A DNA stretch of 64,000 nt from Bin80 sp965209015. Its GTDB lineage: Bacteria > Bacteroidota > Rhodothermia > Rhodothermales > Bin80. Shown piece by piece: positions 9,031 to 17,845 of this stretch. The stretch is taken from assembly GCA_965209015.1 (NCBI GenBank), contig OZ242367.1:806001-870000 (forward strand), read 5' to 3'. The first letter of the stretch is position 1, and each line of letters begins with the position of its first letter. The notes under the pieces were generated by a model, which was given only the letters and a program-made list of their open reading frames with translations, was not told the origin of the DNA and made no database searches. The position numbers were made by a program, and so were the translations under genes.

Positions 9031-10476
9031 TTAGATTTTCAGACTTTCATATATTGCTTTTCCTGCATCTGTCAGCTGATATTTCTGGTATCTACTTCGT
9101 GGTTTGTCGGGGATTGTCATTTCTAGTAATCCAGATTGCATAAGTGGTTTGAGAACTTTCTCGCGAAACTTACTGCGATTCTTCCTACCGACGATCCACA
9201 TCAGATCTTCCGCAGTTTTTGCATGTTCACATGTACGAATAAGTTCAACTTGATCCTGACTTAGTCCCAACTTAGTCCCGACTTGGTCCCGACTTAGTCC
9301 CGACTTAGTCCCGACGGGGGATATAAGTAGTTCAGATGCGGAATCTTCAACGAGTTCGTTTGGTTTCTTTGAACGTAAGAAGGTTGTGGTGAACCAGTTT
9401 TCATCTATATGAATTATCGGATTAGCGACACCATGTTCTTGGCAAAGAGAACGAATACGACGGATACCAGACCCGATGTGCTCCACCGCATCCATTCGAT
9501 ATAAGAGATTAAATAACAGAGGATTACGCGGAATACTTTTCATACCCAAATCTGCTTCAGTCATGCCAGCGGGGAGTCCTCCAGGGCTAATGATCTCCAA
9601 GCGGTCAGAGAACAGATATATTTGGATGTTTGCGGTAGAGCGATAGTTCCGGTGAGCAAAAGCATTGACGACTGCCTCTCGAATAGCTTGTGTAGGGAGT
9701 TCGGGTTGCTCTTCACGTTGAAGCTCTTCAATGACGAATTCCACGTTCAGCTTGGATAAAATCCAGGTCATCGTTTCATCAATCATTGAGTACAGATCGC
9801 CATGAAAATCGCGGCGGTCAAGTATTCGAACCTTGTCGGTACCCATAAATAAACCGCAGGAGACATCAGCACTAATATGGAATTTGCGAATATCTTTGGC
9901 CAGTAACCAAGCCGCGGCATTGGTAACTTGGGCGTCATCGTTGATTAACAGTAGATTGCGCAAGGCAGCCTCAGGTGCCATCTCAACCGGAATCTTGGCA
10001 CGAGTCCTAAAGAGAGTCCAAGTGTCCTCGTCCAGATCTTTGTTGAGTGAATATTCGTGGCAGGGGCTCCGATCAAAGTGAATAAGCCCTTCCCGGTTAA
10101 AGATGCTCAGAACTTCATTCCGAGACATTCGCTGGGTGTTCGCACCATCTCGAACATAAAATTTGCCCCCAAACGAAAACGGTTTTCCCCGCTGGGGAGG
10201 GATATTCACACAGAGGACGGATCCGAGGTGTTGAAAATCAATGTTGATTCTGGGCTCTGCTGAGCGTGCAATGGTTTGAATTTTTGATTTTAAACGATTA
10301 CGGTTAGATATACCAACAATGTCTCCATTATCTGCAACTCCCAGTAGAATCTTTCCGCCAGACGCGTTAGCGAAAGCGCAGAGTTCGCGTCCGAGGTCGG
10401 ATGCTGCAGAGCGCTTAAACTCGAGCGTAGATCCTTCGCCTAAATTGACAAGTTTGGAAAGCTGATCTTGGTTCAC
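9031..10476 (-). CDS. AlbA_2 / HATPase putative transcriptional regulator with repeat-encoded linker
   Basis: Putative ATP-binding DNA-binding regulator of 481 residues. The N-terminus is an AlbA_2 (Schlafen-like) domain (GEGSTLEFKRSA, LCAFANASGGKILLGVAD). The middle is an HATPase_c_4-type region (AIREAVVNAFAHRNY, RLEIISPGGLPAG, HIGSGIRRIR). The C-terminus is a winged-helix segment (DLMWIVGRKNRSKFREKVLKPL). Between them lies an 11-residue-period linker, VGTKSGLSRDQVGTKLGL, encoded by five 11-bp units at 9258-9312. Proteins of this class are common in accessory regions and their targets are unknown. It is transcribed alone. Confidence 0.85.
   Translation of the reverse strand: MNQDQLSKLVNLGEGSTLEFKRSAASDLGRELCAFANASGGKILLGVADNGDIVGISNRNRLKSKIQTIARSAEPRINIDFQHLGSVLCVNIPPQRGKPFSFGGKFYVRDGANTQRMSRNEVLSIFNREGLIHFDRSPCHEYSLNKDLDEDTWTLFRTRAKIPVEMAPEAALRNLLLINDDAQVTNAAAWLLAKDIRKFHISADVSCGLFMGTDKVRILDRRDFHGDLYSMIDETMTWILSKLNVEFVIEELQREEQPELPTQAIREAVVNAFAHRNYRSTANIQIYLFSDRLEIISPGGLPAGMTEADLGMKSIPRNPLLFNLLYRMDAVEHIGSGIRRIRSLCQEHGVANPIIHIDENWFTTTFLRSKKPNELVEDSASELLISPVGTKSGLSRDQVGTKLGLSQDQVELIRTCEHAKTAEDLMWIVGRKNRSKFREKVLKPLMQSGLLEMTIPDKPRSRYQKYQLTDAGKAIYESLKI
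9258..9312 (-). repeat. five 11-bp tandem repeats inside a coding sequence
   Basis: Five consecutive units of GACTTAGTCCC (+ strand), with A for G at 9269 and G for A in the third unit. Because 11 is not a multiple of 3, three units encode eleven residues reading VGTK/SGLS/RDQ in successive frames. Gain or loss of one or two units would shift the downstream reading frame of the AlbA_2 gene. Confidence 0.95.
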
Positions 10477-11131
10477 GTTAGGTTATATTGAGTAAATTGT
10501 CAGGGACGATTTGAAAAACTGATTCAAAAATAAGAACGCTGGAAATATACTGGAATCGCGAACGAAAAAAACTGGTTCTACCACGAACCTTGTGGACAGA
10601 GGTCTAATCCTCCACAGAAGAATAGAATCGCACCTCTGATTTTTTGGTTCGATTACGAATCTTGTGGAAAAAGACTAACTATCCACAGATGAGTAGATCT
10701 ATGCGTCCCTTCTGGTGAAATCTTTTGTGGTCTCTTCCACTACTTTGTGTACATGAATTCTGACTTTATTTCACTCCGTGATGGTATTCAATCGTAGGGG
10801 CTATAGTGCAATATAGGCTTGATCAAGATGTACGGATACATCTCAGCAATCTTGATGGTTTCTTTTCAATGCAGACCCATGTACAATTCAACAGATTTCT
10901 CTGATTATAATAAAGATACTCATTCCATACAAATTGTGGTAGAACCTTCTTTTTCATGTATCTAAATAGTCCAATCAGATTATCTGCGCAGGTATATTAG
11001 GGAAATCATCAGAGACAGATGAGACGATTGAGTACATCTGTATGTACCAAAAACACACAGGCATTGAGATCTCTGGCTGAATCCAGCACAGGCATGATAT
11101 CTTCGGGAACCCAATATACCAATCGGAGGGG
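10477..11131. other. long intergenic region with DnaA-box-like elements
   Basis: About 650 non-coding bases between the AlbA_2 gene and tRNA-Asn. It holds the imperfect repeat pair listed at 10574-10688. The start of the first copy (GGTTCTACCAC, 10574-10584) recurs as its reverse complement at 10936-10946. The sequence is AT-rich and no gene is visible. Confidence 0.5.
10574..10688. repeat. imperfect direct repeat pair with DnaA-box-like sites
   Basis: Two ~44-base copies (10574-10617 and 10646-10688) share the plan GGTTC-n5-CGAA-n-CTTGTGGA ... TCCACAG. Each therefore contains an inverted TGTGGA/TCCACA pair about 13-14 bases apart. CTATCCACA and the complement TTTTCCACA in the second copy each differ by one base from the DnaA box TTATCCACA; those in the first copy are weaker. 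The repeat is seen directly; DnaA binding is inference. Confidence 0.6.
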
Positions 11132-11203
11132 CTCCCCGGGTAGGACTCGAACCTACAACCCTGCGGTTAACAGCCGCATGCTCTACCATTGAGCTACCGA
11201 GGA
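11132..11203 (-). tRNA. tRNA-Asn (GTT)
   Basis: The 72-nt cloverleaf can be drawn on the - strand. Acceptor TCCTCGG pairs with CCGGGGA (one G-T pair), discriminator G. D stem GCTC/GAGC, anticodon stem TGCGG/CCGCA with loop CTGTTAA (anticodon GTT), T arm GTAGG-TTCGAGT-CCTAC. The CCA tail is not encoded. Confidence 0.95.
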
Positions 11204-11293
11204 ATCGCGGCACTAACAGTTTTCGTGCCTTCATGTTCCGATCTACTGATGATTGAGGGAAACTTTAACCTACATAATGGTATCACACCCGCG

Positions 11294-11377
11294 GCCCTGG
11301 TGGCGGAACTGGTAGACGCGCAGCATTCAGGATGCTGTGCCCATACGGGCGTGGAGGTTCGAGTCCTCTCCAGGGCA
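11294..11377 (+). tRNA. tRNA-Leu (CAG)
   Basis: An 84-nt class II tRNA. Acceptor GCCCTGG pairs with CCAGGGC, discriminator A. The anticodon stem is GCATT...GATGC around CAG. A long variable arm (TGCCCATACGGGCG) and T arm GGAGG-TTCGAGT-CCTCT follow. The CCA tail is not encoded. It is divergent from tRNA-Asn and 117 bases upstream of lepA. Confidence 0.95.
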
Positions 11378-11494
11378 CTCGTATTCCATCAGTTTCATTC
11401 CAGTAGGTCTCATAATTCCTCTTGTTCTGAGCATCATTGGCACCACTTATGACCGCAGTGATAAAGTGGTAACATCAGGCTACGAATCTGTCAT

Positions 11495-13300
11495 ATGACT
11501 TTACAAAAGAGTCGTATCCGCAACTTCTGCATCATTGCGCACATTGATCACGGCAAAAGTACTCTTGCAGATCGTTTTCTAGAGTTGACCGGTACGGTTG
11601 CTAAACGCGATATGCAGGATCAAGTGCTGGACTCCATGGACCTGGAGCGGGAGCGTGGCATAACTATCAAAAGCCACGCAATCCAAATGACACATGAGTC
11701 CAAAGATGGGTTGACCTACACCTTGAACCTGATTGATACCCCTGGTCACGTTGACTTTACTTATGAAGTGTCTCGTGCACTCAAAGCCTGTGAAGGAGCA
11801 ATCCTGGTCGTGGATGCTGCACAGGGTATTGAGGCTCAAACAATCAGTAATCTATACCTAGCACTGGACAATGATCTCGAAATTATTCCCGTACTGAATA
11901 AAGTAGATCTGCCAGGCGCACGGCCGGATATCGTCGCAATGTCCATTGAAGGTCTGATTGGTGAACCCGCTGAAGATATATTATGCATTAGTGCAAAGAC
12001 CGGTGAAGGGGTTCCTGAACTTCTGGAATCAGTCATTGAGCGAATTCCTTCCCCTGATAAACAGTCGGATGCTCCACTACAAGCTCTGATTTTTGATTCT
12101 ATCTTTAATCAATATCGTGGAGCAGTCGCCTATGTCCGAATTTTCAAGGGTATGCTTCGGAAACGGGATCCTATCCGGTTTATGGCAACCCAACGCGAAT
12201 ATCTCGCCGAAGAAATTGGTGTCCTACGATTGGGGATGCAACCTACGGATGAACTCCGAGCCGGGGATGTAGGTTATGTGATTGGATCCATCAAAGATGT
12301 CAGAGATACCCGCGTTGGTGATACGATCACTCATGCAAGGCATCCTGCCGAGGATGCTATTGAAGGGTTCAGAGAGGTTAAGCCGATGGTATTCTCGGGC
12401 GTTTATCCGACGAGTACAGAAGATTTTGAAGACCTTCGTGCATCTCTGGAACGACTACAACTGAATGACTCTGCAATTGAGTATGAGCCTGAAACCTCAG
12501 TTGCCCTTGGCTTCGGATTTCGGGTTGGCTTCTTGGGTCTCCTTCATATGGAAATAGTTCAGGAGCGTTTAGATCGAGAGTTTGATCTGGATATCATCAC
12601 CACACTTCCAAATGTGAAGTATGAGATCGTAACGAATGATGGAGAAACCGAAATCATCGAAAACCCTAATAAGGTGCCATCGGCAGGTAGACTAGATCAC
12701 ATCAAGGAACCGTTTGTAAAAGCAGAGATCATCTCTCCCTCCGAGTATATTGGTAATATTATGAATTTATGTACGGATCGGAGGGGTGAATTTGTGAATC
12801 AGACTTATTTAGGGACGGAACGAGCCACATTAGAATACGAATTGCCACTCGCAGAAATTGTCTTTGATTTCTATGATAAACTGAAAAGTGTCTCCCGGGG
12901 CTATGCATCCTTTGACTATGATTTTTCTGGTTATCGCCAGAGCGATCTCATCAAGCTTGATGTTCTGATCAATGGTGATCCAGTAGATGCTCTGAGTGCA
13001 ATCGTGCATCGGAGTAAAGCCTACGAAGTTGGCAGAAAGCTCACGGCTAAACTTAAAGAGCTCATCCCACGTCAAATGTTTGAGGTCGCGATTCAGGCAG
13101 CGATCGGCAGTCGTGTCATTGCACGGACAACCGTCAAAGCAGTTCGGAAGGATGTGACCGCCAAATGCTATGGAGGAGATATTACCAGAAAGCGCAAGCT
13201 TCTGGAAAAGCAGAAAGAGGGAAAAAAACGGATGAAGCATGTTGGCAGTGTTGAAGTGCCGCAGGAAGCGTTTCTTGCTGTACTTTCTATGGAAAATTAA
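11495..13300 (+). CDS. lepA: elongation factor 4 (LepA)
   Basis: Ribosome-binding translational GTPase that back-translocates or remodels stalled ribosomes. The G1 motif is AHIDHGKST at the N-terminus, G2 is in RGITIKSHA, G3 is DTPGHVDF and G4 is NKVD. LepA-specific features include the full-length 601 residues, the CTD beginning around RVIARTTVKAVRKDVTAKCYGGD, and the basic tail RKRKLLEKQKEGKKRMK. It heads a run with the secreted protein and signal peptidase I; the lepA-lepB association is common in bacteria. Confidence 0.98.
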   Translation: MTLQKSRIRNFCIIAHIDHGKSTLADRFLELTGTVAKRDMQDQVLDSMDLERERGITIKSHAIQMTHESKDGLTYTLNLIDTPGHVDFTYEVSRALKACEGAILVVDAAQGIEAQTISNLYLALDNDLEIIPVLNKVDLPGARPDIVAMSIEGLIGEPAEDILCISAKTGEGVPELLESVIERIPSPDKQSDAPLQALIFDSIFNQYRGAVAYVRIFKGMLRKRDPIRFMATQREYLAEEIGVLRLGMQPTDELRAGDVGYVIGSIKDVRDTRVGDTITHARHPAEDAIEGFREVKPMVFSGVYPTSTEDFEDLRASLERLQLNDSAIEYEPETSVALGFGFRVGFLGLLHMEIVQERLDREFDLDIITTLPNVKYEIVTNDGETEIIENPNKVPSAGRLDHIKEPFVKAEIISPSEYIGNIMNLCTDRRGEFVNQTYLGTERATLEYELPLAEIVFDFYDKLKSVSRGYASFDYDFSGYRQSDLIKLDVLINGDPVDALSAIVHRSKAYEVGRKLTAKLKELIPRQMFEVAIQAAIGSRVIARTTVKAVRKDVTAKCYGGDITRKRKLLEKQKEGKKRMKHVGSVEVPQEAFLAVLSMEN

Positions 13301-13305
13301 GGAGG

Positions 13306-14142
13306 ATGCGTCAAAGCCTTAGCATTATATTATTGATGGCTGCAGGGTTAATGCAGGCTCATGCTCAGAGTACAGAGATGAGTTGGGATGAGTTAGGTCG
13401 GGTATATGCGGGGGCGCGGGCTCATCTAACCTATCAAACCTATATCCAAGAGAATGGAGCATTCGTTTCATCCCGTGACGTATCTCCTCTGCCCGTCGCC
13501 AGTGATACGCTTATTCATTGGATCAAGAAAACGATGGGAATACTCCGCGAAGATCTTGATTCAATTGAGTTTCAGGGAAAGATCCATACGTGGAGTCTCA
13601 CATCTATGAGTGGTCGTTCTGATTGGCTCGAGCGTTTTGAGGATACTGAGTGGGCCTATCTGGGAAATAATTATTTTACATCTTTGGATACAGTGGGTAC
13701 TTCAAAAATTCGGGCTCATTTGGAGGGAGTCCTTGGTCCGCCAACCCAGACAGTTACAGAAACTCAGCAGGGCGATCCAACCCCTTCTGGTGGGAACAGC
13801 CAGTTTGAATATTGGCTCACTGTAAATGATTCCATCCCAATGATGGTCATGGATGTTCAAGGGCCATTTGATCGGGGAATTATCGTAGCAACAGATCATC
13901 AATTCCGGTCTCTTCTGTTTCTTATGCGACAGTCTCTTCTAGATTTGGACATGGGACGGATCAAGCCAGTCCCCTATATTGATTATTACTACCACTCGCA
14001 TACGGAGAAATGGTACCTAACGGGGTTTAATGGCACGGAGTATTTTATTCAAAAAATTGATCAACCAAATTTTGAATTTGGTCGGCCAATTCAACGTATA
14101 TCACAAGGCCAAGAAAAAAGACTTAATGTAGTGGATGTCTGA
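13306..14142 (+). CDS. hypothetical secreted protein between lepA and lepB
   Basis: A 278-residue protein with a signal peptide (RQSLSIILLMAAGLMQAHA, cleavage after AHA), so periplasmic or exported. I do not recognise a domain. The body is mixed alpha/beta with many aromatic residues (WAYLGNNYFTSL, YIDYYYHSHTEKWYLTGF). It starts five bases after the lepA stop, with AGGAGG lying directly against the ATG, too close for normal spacing; its 3' end overlaps lepB by 8 bases. Translational coupling with lepB suggests an envelope-biogenesis role, but that is only an inference from position. Confidence 0.7.
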   Translation: MRQSLSIILLMAAGLMQAHAQSTEMSWDELGRVYAGARAHLTYQTYIQENGAFVSSRDVSPLPVASDTLIHWIKKTMGILREDLDSIEFQGKIHTWSLTSMSGRSDWLERFEDTEWAYLGNNYFTSLDTVGTSKIRAHLEGVLGPPTQTVTETQQGDPTPSGGNSQFEYWLTVNDSIPMMVMDVQGPFDRGIIVATDHQFRSLLFLMRQSLLDLDMGRIKPVPYIDYYYHSHTEKWYLTGFNGTEYFIQKIDQPNFEFGRPIQRISQGQEKRLNVVDV

Positions 14143-15283
14143 ATCATCTGATAGGAGACAGCGGCAGAAACGACGCGCTGCGCGTGCGACCAAGCGGGCT
14201 CAACGCAACGATTCTTCTGCAAAAAAGGAAAAAAAAGGGCCGATCCGAGAATGGTTGAGTGCAATCACATTCGCGTTCATCTTTATGATCATCCTAAGAA
14301 CGGCATTTTTTGATCTTTTCCGGATCCCCACTCCATCCATGGAAAAGAGTTTGCTCGTGGGTGATTATATCGTGGTATCCAAACTTCACTACGGAATGAG
14401 AACCCCTGTTACTTTGGGGATCCCCTTCACTCAGATCTATATACCTAATCTTGAACTTCCGTGGAGAAGATTGCCTGGTTTTACCAGCCCGCAACGCTTT
14501 GATACGATTGTATTCAACTGGCCAGCGGATGAGGGCAAGCCGATTGACCGAAAGACCTTCTATATCAAGCGAATCATTGGAATCCCTGGAGATACGCTTT
14601 CCATTGTGGATAAGGTGGTACATGTGAACGGGGATACATTATTCTTCAAGGATACAAATGAGCCCTTCAAAGATACCATGCAGCGATTATGGTATGTCTA
14701 TAAAGAAGATCCACGCAATCGACTTCCTCGCGCCCGTCTAGAAGAGTTTGGAGTTACAGAAGCTTACCCAACGGTGAATCCTGCGATTGAACAAGTTCAG
14801 GCGACGGATGCTGCGGCAGCGGAGATCGCCGAACTGGGGTATGTTACCACTGTCCAACCATTGATTCGTCGTCAAAGTGCTAATCAAGGCTTCTCTCTGT
14901 ATCCCGGGAACATGAACAATTCAACAGACAATTATTCCTCATTAGTGATCCCAGGTAAGGACAGGACCGTGGACCTGAACATTGAAAATTGGGCAGTCTA
15001 TGAGCCGGCGATCACAAAGTTTGAGCAACAAACCGTTCAATTGGACGGAGAGACCATCCTAATTAATGGTCAGGTGAGGGATACGTACACATTCACCCAA
15101 GATTACTACTTCGTCATGGGGGATAACCGGGACAACTCCGAAGATAGTCGCTTCTGGGGATTCGTACCCATGGATCATGTGGTAGGGCGAGCGGTTGCCG
15201 TGTATTTCTCGTGGAATAGTCAGGGACGTCCATTCTTGTTGGGACAGATCCGTGGGAATCGGATGTTTCGAGCGATCCAATGA
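14135..15283 (+). CDS. lepB: signal peptidase I
   Basis: Membrane-bound serine/lysine protease that removes signal peptides from exported proteins. A very basic N-terminus (RRQRQKRRAARATKRAQR) precedes one membrane segment (WLSAITFAFIFMIILRTAFF). The nucleophile is Ser68 in IPTPSMEKSL, and the general base is Lys145 in FYIKRIIGIPGD. The family box MGDNRDNSEDSRFWGFVP closes the catalytic core. At 382 residues it has a long insertion (about 165-295) between the box-D and box-E motifs, as many FCB-group signal peptidases do. It overlaps the preceding secreted-protein gene by 8 bases. Confidence 0.95.
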   Translation: MSESSDRRQRQKRRAARATKRAQRNDSSAKKEKKGPIREWLSAITFAFIFMIILRTAFFDLFRIPTPSMEKSLLVGDYIVVSKLHYGMRTPVTLGIPFTQIYIPNLELPWRRLPGFTSPQRFDTIVFNWPADEGKPIDRKTFYIKRIIGIPGDTLSIVDKVVHVNGDTLFFKDTNEPFKDTMQRLWYVYKEDPRNRLPRARLEEFGVTEAYPTVNPAIEQVQATDAAAAEIAELGYVTTVQPLIRRQSANQGFSLYPGNMNNSTDNYSSLVIPGKDRTVDLNIENWAVYEPAITKFEQQTVQLDGETILINGQVRDTYTFTQDYYFVMGDNRDNSEDSRFWGFVPMDHVVGRAVAVYFSWNSQGRPFLLGQIRGNRMFRAIQ

Positions 15284-15300
15284 TCCTGATTTTTCAGGAT
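15283..15300. terminator. hairpin between convergent genes
   Basis: Inverted repeat ATCCTGA-TTTT-TCAGGAT lies between the convergent lepB stop and the L,D-transpeptidase stop. It has a 7-bp stem and a T4 loop but no following T-tract in either direction, so termination is plausible but unproven. Confidence 0.4.
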
Positions 15301-16259
15301 TCGCGAAGTTCATCAAACCTTACCTGCTGAGCCGTTCCAGGAGGGATATCATAGGGATGTGGGGGTAGAGTGGCCAATCTCAGGATGGGATAGCGTCGAC
15401 CGTGATCAAATAGTTGTGGTCGATCATCAGGTTCAGATCCGATGACCAGTACTGTGGTTCCCTGTTCCAGGATTCTTGCTCCCACAGAGGCAATCCCATC
15501 CGATGTACTGGTCGTTTGCCATGTATCCCCCCAATCGTAGACCCACTTGGCATCCGCATCAACTAACCGGACACATCCGTGGCTCATGGGTCCACCTGTA
15601 GGCATTTCATACTGATGGACATGCATGCCCTTGGCTGAATGAAAATTCATGACCCAATACATCTCCCAAGGTTCATCTTCGGGGCTCTCAGATGAGACGC
15701 GATATTCTTCTCGCCAGTTAAAGTTATATCGGCCGTAGGGAGTTGGGGTCTCTTCCGGGTTCCCCGTATTGATGATTCCCCAGCGCATGAGTTCCCCATA
15801 TTCGTAGGCAGCAAATGCTTGGATCGTTTTGTCCATGATGAAGAGCTTATCAAACTCTCTTCCTCCAACATAATAGCGGGGAAAGGGGGAATAAGCTCTG
15901 AAGTCTACTTCAAACTGGGTTGGGTAAATGATTGTATCTCCAACGGTATAGGTTTGCATCATTCGACGATTGATCATCTCTACGACCAAGGATCGCCTAC
16001 TGCCTAACCGGGTATTTCCATCTCCAATGATCCGATAGAATGCATTCCTGGCCAAGGCACTGTTCCCACGCGCATTCTCCAAGATGTGGTACTTGTAATA
16101 CACTTCTGGGACATGGTTAAGACTTTCAAAACGCATGTCAAGCAAACTTGCAACGGCATCTTGGTCAATGTAGCCTCCAGACTGTGCATTTACTCCAGGA
16201 ACCAGTACAAATAGCAGAAACAGAAAATGCAACCGTCTGGCGGATTTATGTAGTATCAT
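15294..16259 (-). CDS. L,D-transpeptidase (YkuD domain), secreted
   Basis: Periplasmic cell-wall enzyme of 321 residues that forms L,D crosslinks or attaches proteins to peptidoglycan. An N-terminal signal peptide (RRLHFLFLLFVLVPGVNA) is present. The catalytic YkuD signature is MSHGCVRLVDADAKW with Cys229 and the His two residues before it; NFHSAKGMHVHQ contributes the upstream conserved His. It ends inside the hairpin shared with lepB and starts 21 bases after the K+ channel stop on the same strand. Confidence 0.88.
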   Translation of the reverse strand: MILHKSARRLHFLFLLFVLVPGVNAQSGGYIDQDAVASLLDMRFESLNHVPEVYYKYHILENARGNSALARNAFYRIIGDGNTRLGSRRSLVVEMINRRMMQTYTVGDTIIYPTQFEVDFRAYSPFPRYYVGGREFDKLFIMDKTIQAFAAYEYGELMRWGIINTGNPEETPTPYGRYNFNWREEYRVSSESPEDEPWEMYWVMNFHSAKGMHVHQYEMPTGGPMSHGCVRLVDADAKWVYDWGDTWQTTSTSDGIASVGARILEQGTTVLVIGSEPDDRPQLFDHGRRYPILRLATLPPHPYDIPPGTAQQVRFDELRES

Positions 16260-16280
16260 TATTTTATTGATAAAACTTTG

Positions 16281-17315
16281 TCAAAGAGATTTACATCCCT
16301 CACGTACAAGCCTTTCAATCATATCCATGCTCCCAAGTACAATCAGAGTATCATCATGTTCAATAGGATCATCGGGCTTTGGATAAAAGTGCATTTTTGC
16401 GTCGGATTTCTTGATCATGGCAATAATCATCGTTTCCCATGACTGTCGAAAATCTACTTCTCGGATCGTTTTGCCATCTAGTCGAGAATTTTTCTCAACA
16501 ACAACTTGCTCCATCCCCAGCCCCAGATCTTCGGCTTGCAGTACCTGAGACATAAATTGATCAACATGTGGACGAAGAATGACTTGGGCCATTCGCTCTG
16601 CGCCAACCTGTACAGGGGAAACTACTTGGGATGCACCGGCCTGGAGAATACGTTGTCGATTGAGTGCATCCGATGCACGTGACAAAATGAATAGATCTGC
16701 GTTCTTTTCGCGTGCGACCAGCGTGACATATACATTTTGTGCATCATCGGGGAGCAAGATAATGAGTCCTTCTGCATTTTCGATCCCGGCATCCAACAAT
16801 GCACGATCCTGAATCGCATCGCCAGTGACCGCGAGGATTCCACTCGCATTCAGACGCTCAGTGACGCTTTCGTCCTTATCCAGAACGACTAATGGTTTGT
16901 TTGCTCTTAATAGAGCATTAGTAACATCACGCCCGACACGTCCATATCCGCAGATGATATAATGATCTTTCATATGTCTAATTCGATGCATTCGGTGACG
17001 ACTACGAATAAGGCTTCCCGCGATGAGCAACCTCGCCCACCTGTAGGTAACTACTCCCACCGAGCCGATCCCAACAAGTCCATAAATCATTGTAAAGATT
17101 CGTCCCGCATTCGATAGTTCATCCACTTCAGTATACCCAATCGTTGTCAATGTGATAAAGGCCATATAAAGTCCATCCATTAGGCTCCAGTTCTCAATGA
17201 ACCGATAACCTAAGGTGCCTACCATCGTCCAGACAATTAGGAAGAGGATACTATATGTAACCTCAAGCCGTTGGGGTGTCCGGTCACGTAACTGTCGGCG
17301 ACGGACTACAGACAT
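16281..17315 (-). CDS. potassium channel with RCK (TrkA-N/TrkA-C) domain
   Basis: Two-membrane-segment K+ channel protein of 344 residues, similar in plan to MthK/Kch. TM1 lies at about residues 20-37, the pore loop and filter TTIGYTE at 57-63, and TM2 at about 72-93. A cytoplasmic RCK domain follows, with Rossmann motif CGYGRVGRD (122-130) and VLDKDESVTERL. A TrkA-C-like domain ends the protein. The filter reads GYT where most K+ channels have GYG. It sits in a run with the L,D-transpeptidase, a small conserved protein and xseB. Confidence 0.88.
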   Translation of the reverse strand: MSVVRRRQLRDRTPQRLEVTYSILFLIVWTMVGTLGYRFIENWSLMDGLYMAFITLTTIGYTEVDELSNAGRIFTMIYGLVGIGSVGVVTYRWARLLIAGSLIRSRHRMHRIRHMKDHYIICGYGRVGRDVTNALLRANKPLVVLDKDESVTERLNASGILAVTGDAIQDRALLDAGIENAEGLIILLPDDAQNVYVTLVAREKNADLFILSRASDALNRQRILQAGASQVVSPVQVGAERMAQVILRPHVDQFMSQVLQAEDLGLGMEQVVVEKNSRLDGKTIREVDFRQSWETMIIAMIKKSDAKMHFYPKPDDPIEHDDTLIVLGSMDMIERLVREGCKSL

Positions 17316-17326
17316 GGTTCCAAGGT

Positions 17327-17845
17327 CTACGAAGTAGTTGCAGGACTTTGAAAAATCCGGGCGAATACCGACTCAGAGAAAGACACCTCAAACTCTCCGG
17401 TACGTAGCGCGTGTAGAGTGTGAATTCCGAGGTTAAATACTTTTGTATCTGGACGGATCAAGCCCTGATGGACTATCTTCCGAAACTGGCTTCGCGAGGC
17501 AGACTCAATAGTTCCATTTTCGGTTCTGTAATATACGAGCATGGGAGAGAGCAAGGGACAATCGAGGTTTATAGAGGCATCTTCCAACGCGTGCATCAGT
17601 GTATCAATTCCGCACCCACTAATTGTACCATTTGCAATTTCCCCAGATATAAAAAGGAACCGATCCAACATGAGCACTGCTTGCCCCTGAATTGATCGGC
17701 CATGAGAAGTCCACTGCTTAAGGAATAACTGGGTCTGGATCAGGAGTTTCTGCAGATCGGCAGGAGCCCCCTGAAGACCAAATATCCATAGGCGTGCCCC
17801 ATCTGACAGACCAGAAAAGAGTGATGCATAAGATTGATCCATCAA
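17327..17845 (-). CDS. conserved Bacteroidota-type protein of unknown function
   Basis: A 172-residue cytoplasmic protein with no Walker motifs. The central segment, QWTSHGRSIQGQ followed by FLFISGEI and SGCGIDTLMHALE, resembles a small protein conserved across Bacteroidota that databases often label 'ABC transporter ATPase' despite having no ATPase motif. The function is unknown. It starts one base after the xseB stop codon (17846) and ends just before the K+ channel start, so it belongs to the xseB-channel-transpeptidase run. Confidence 0.7.
   Translation of the reverse strand: MMDQSYASLFSGLSDGARLWIFGLQGAPADLQKLLIQTQLFLKQWTSHGRSIQGQAVLMLDRFLFISGEIANGTISGCGIDTLMHALEDASINLDCPLLSPMLVYYRTENGTIESASRSQFRKIVHQGLIRPDTKVFNLGIHTLHALRTGEFEVSFSESVFARIFQSPATTS

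Noticed and set aside
10980..11452. Protein-coding frames across the tRNA pair
   Set aside because: They read through two clear cloverleafs and have no family resemblance.
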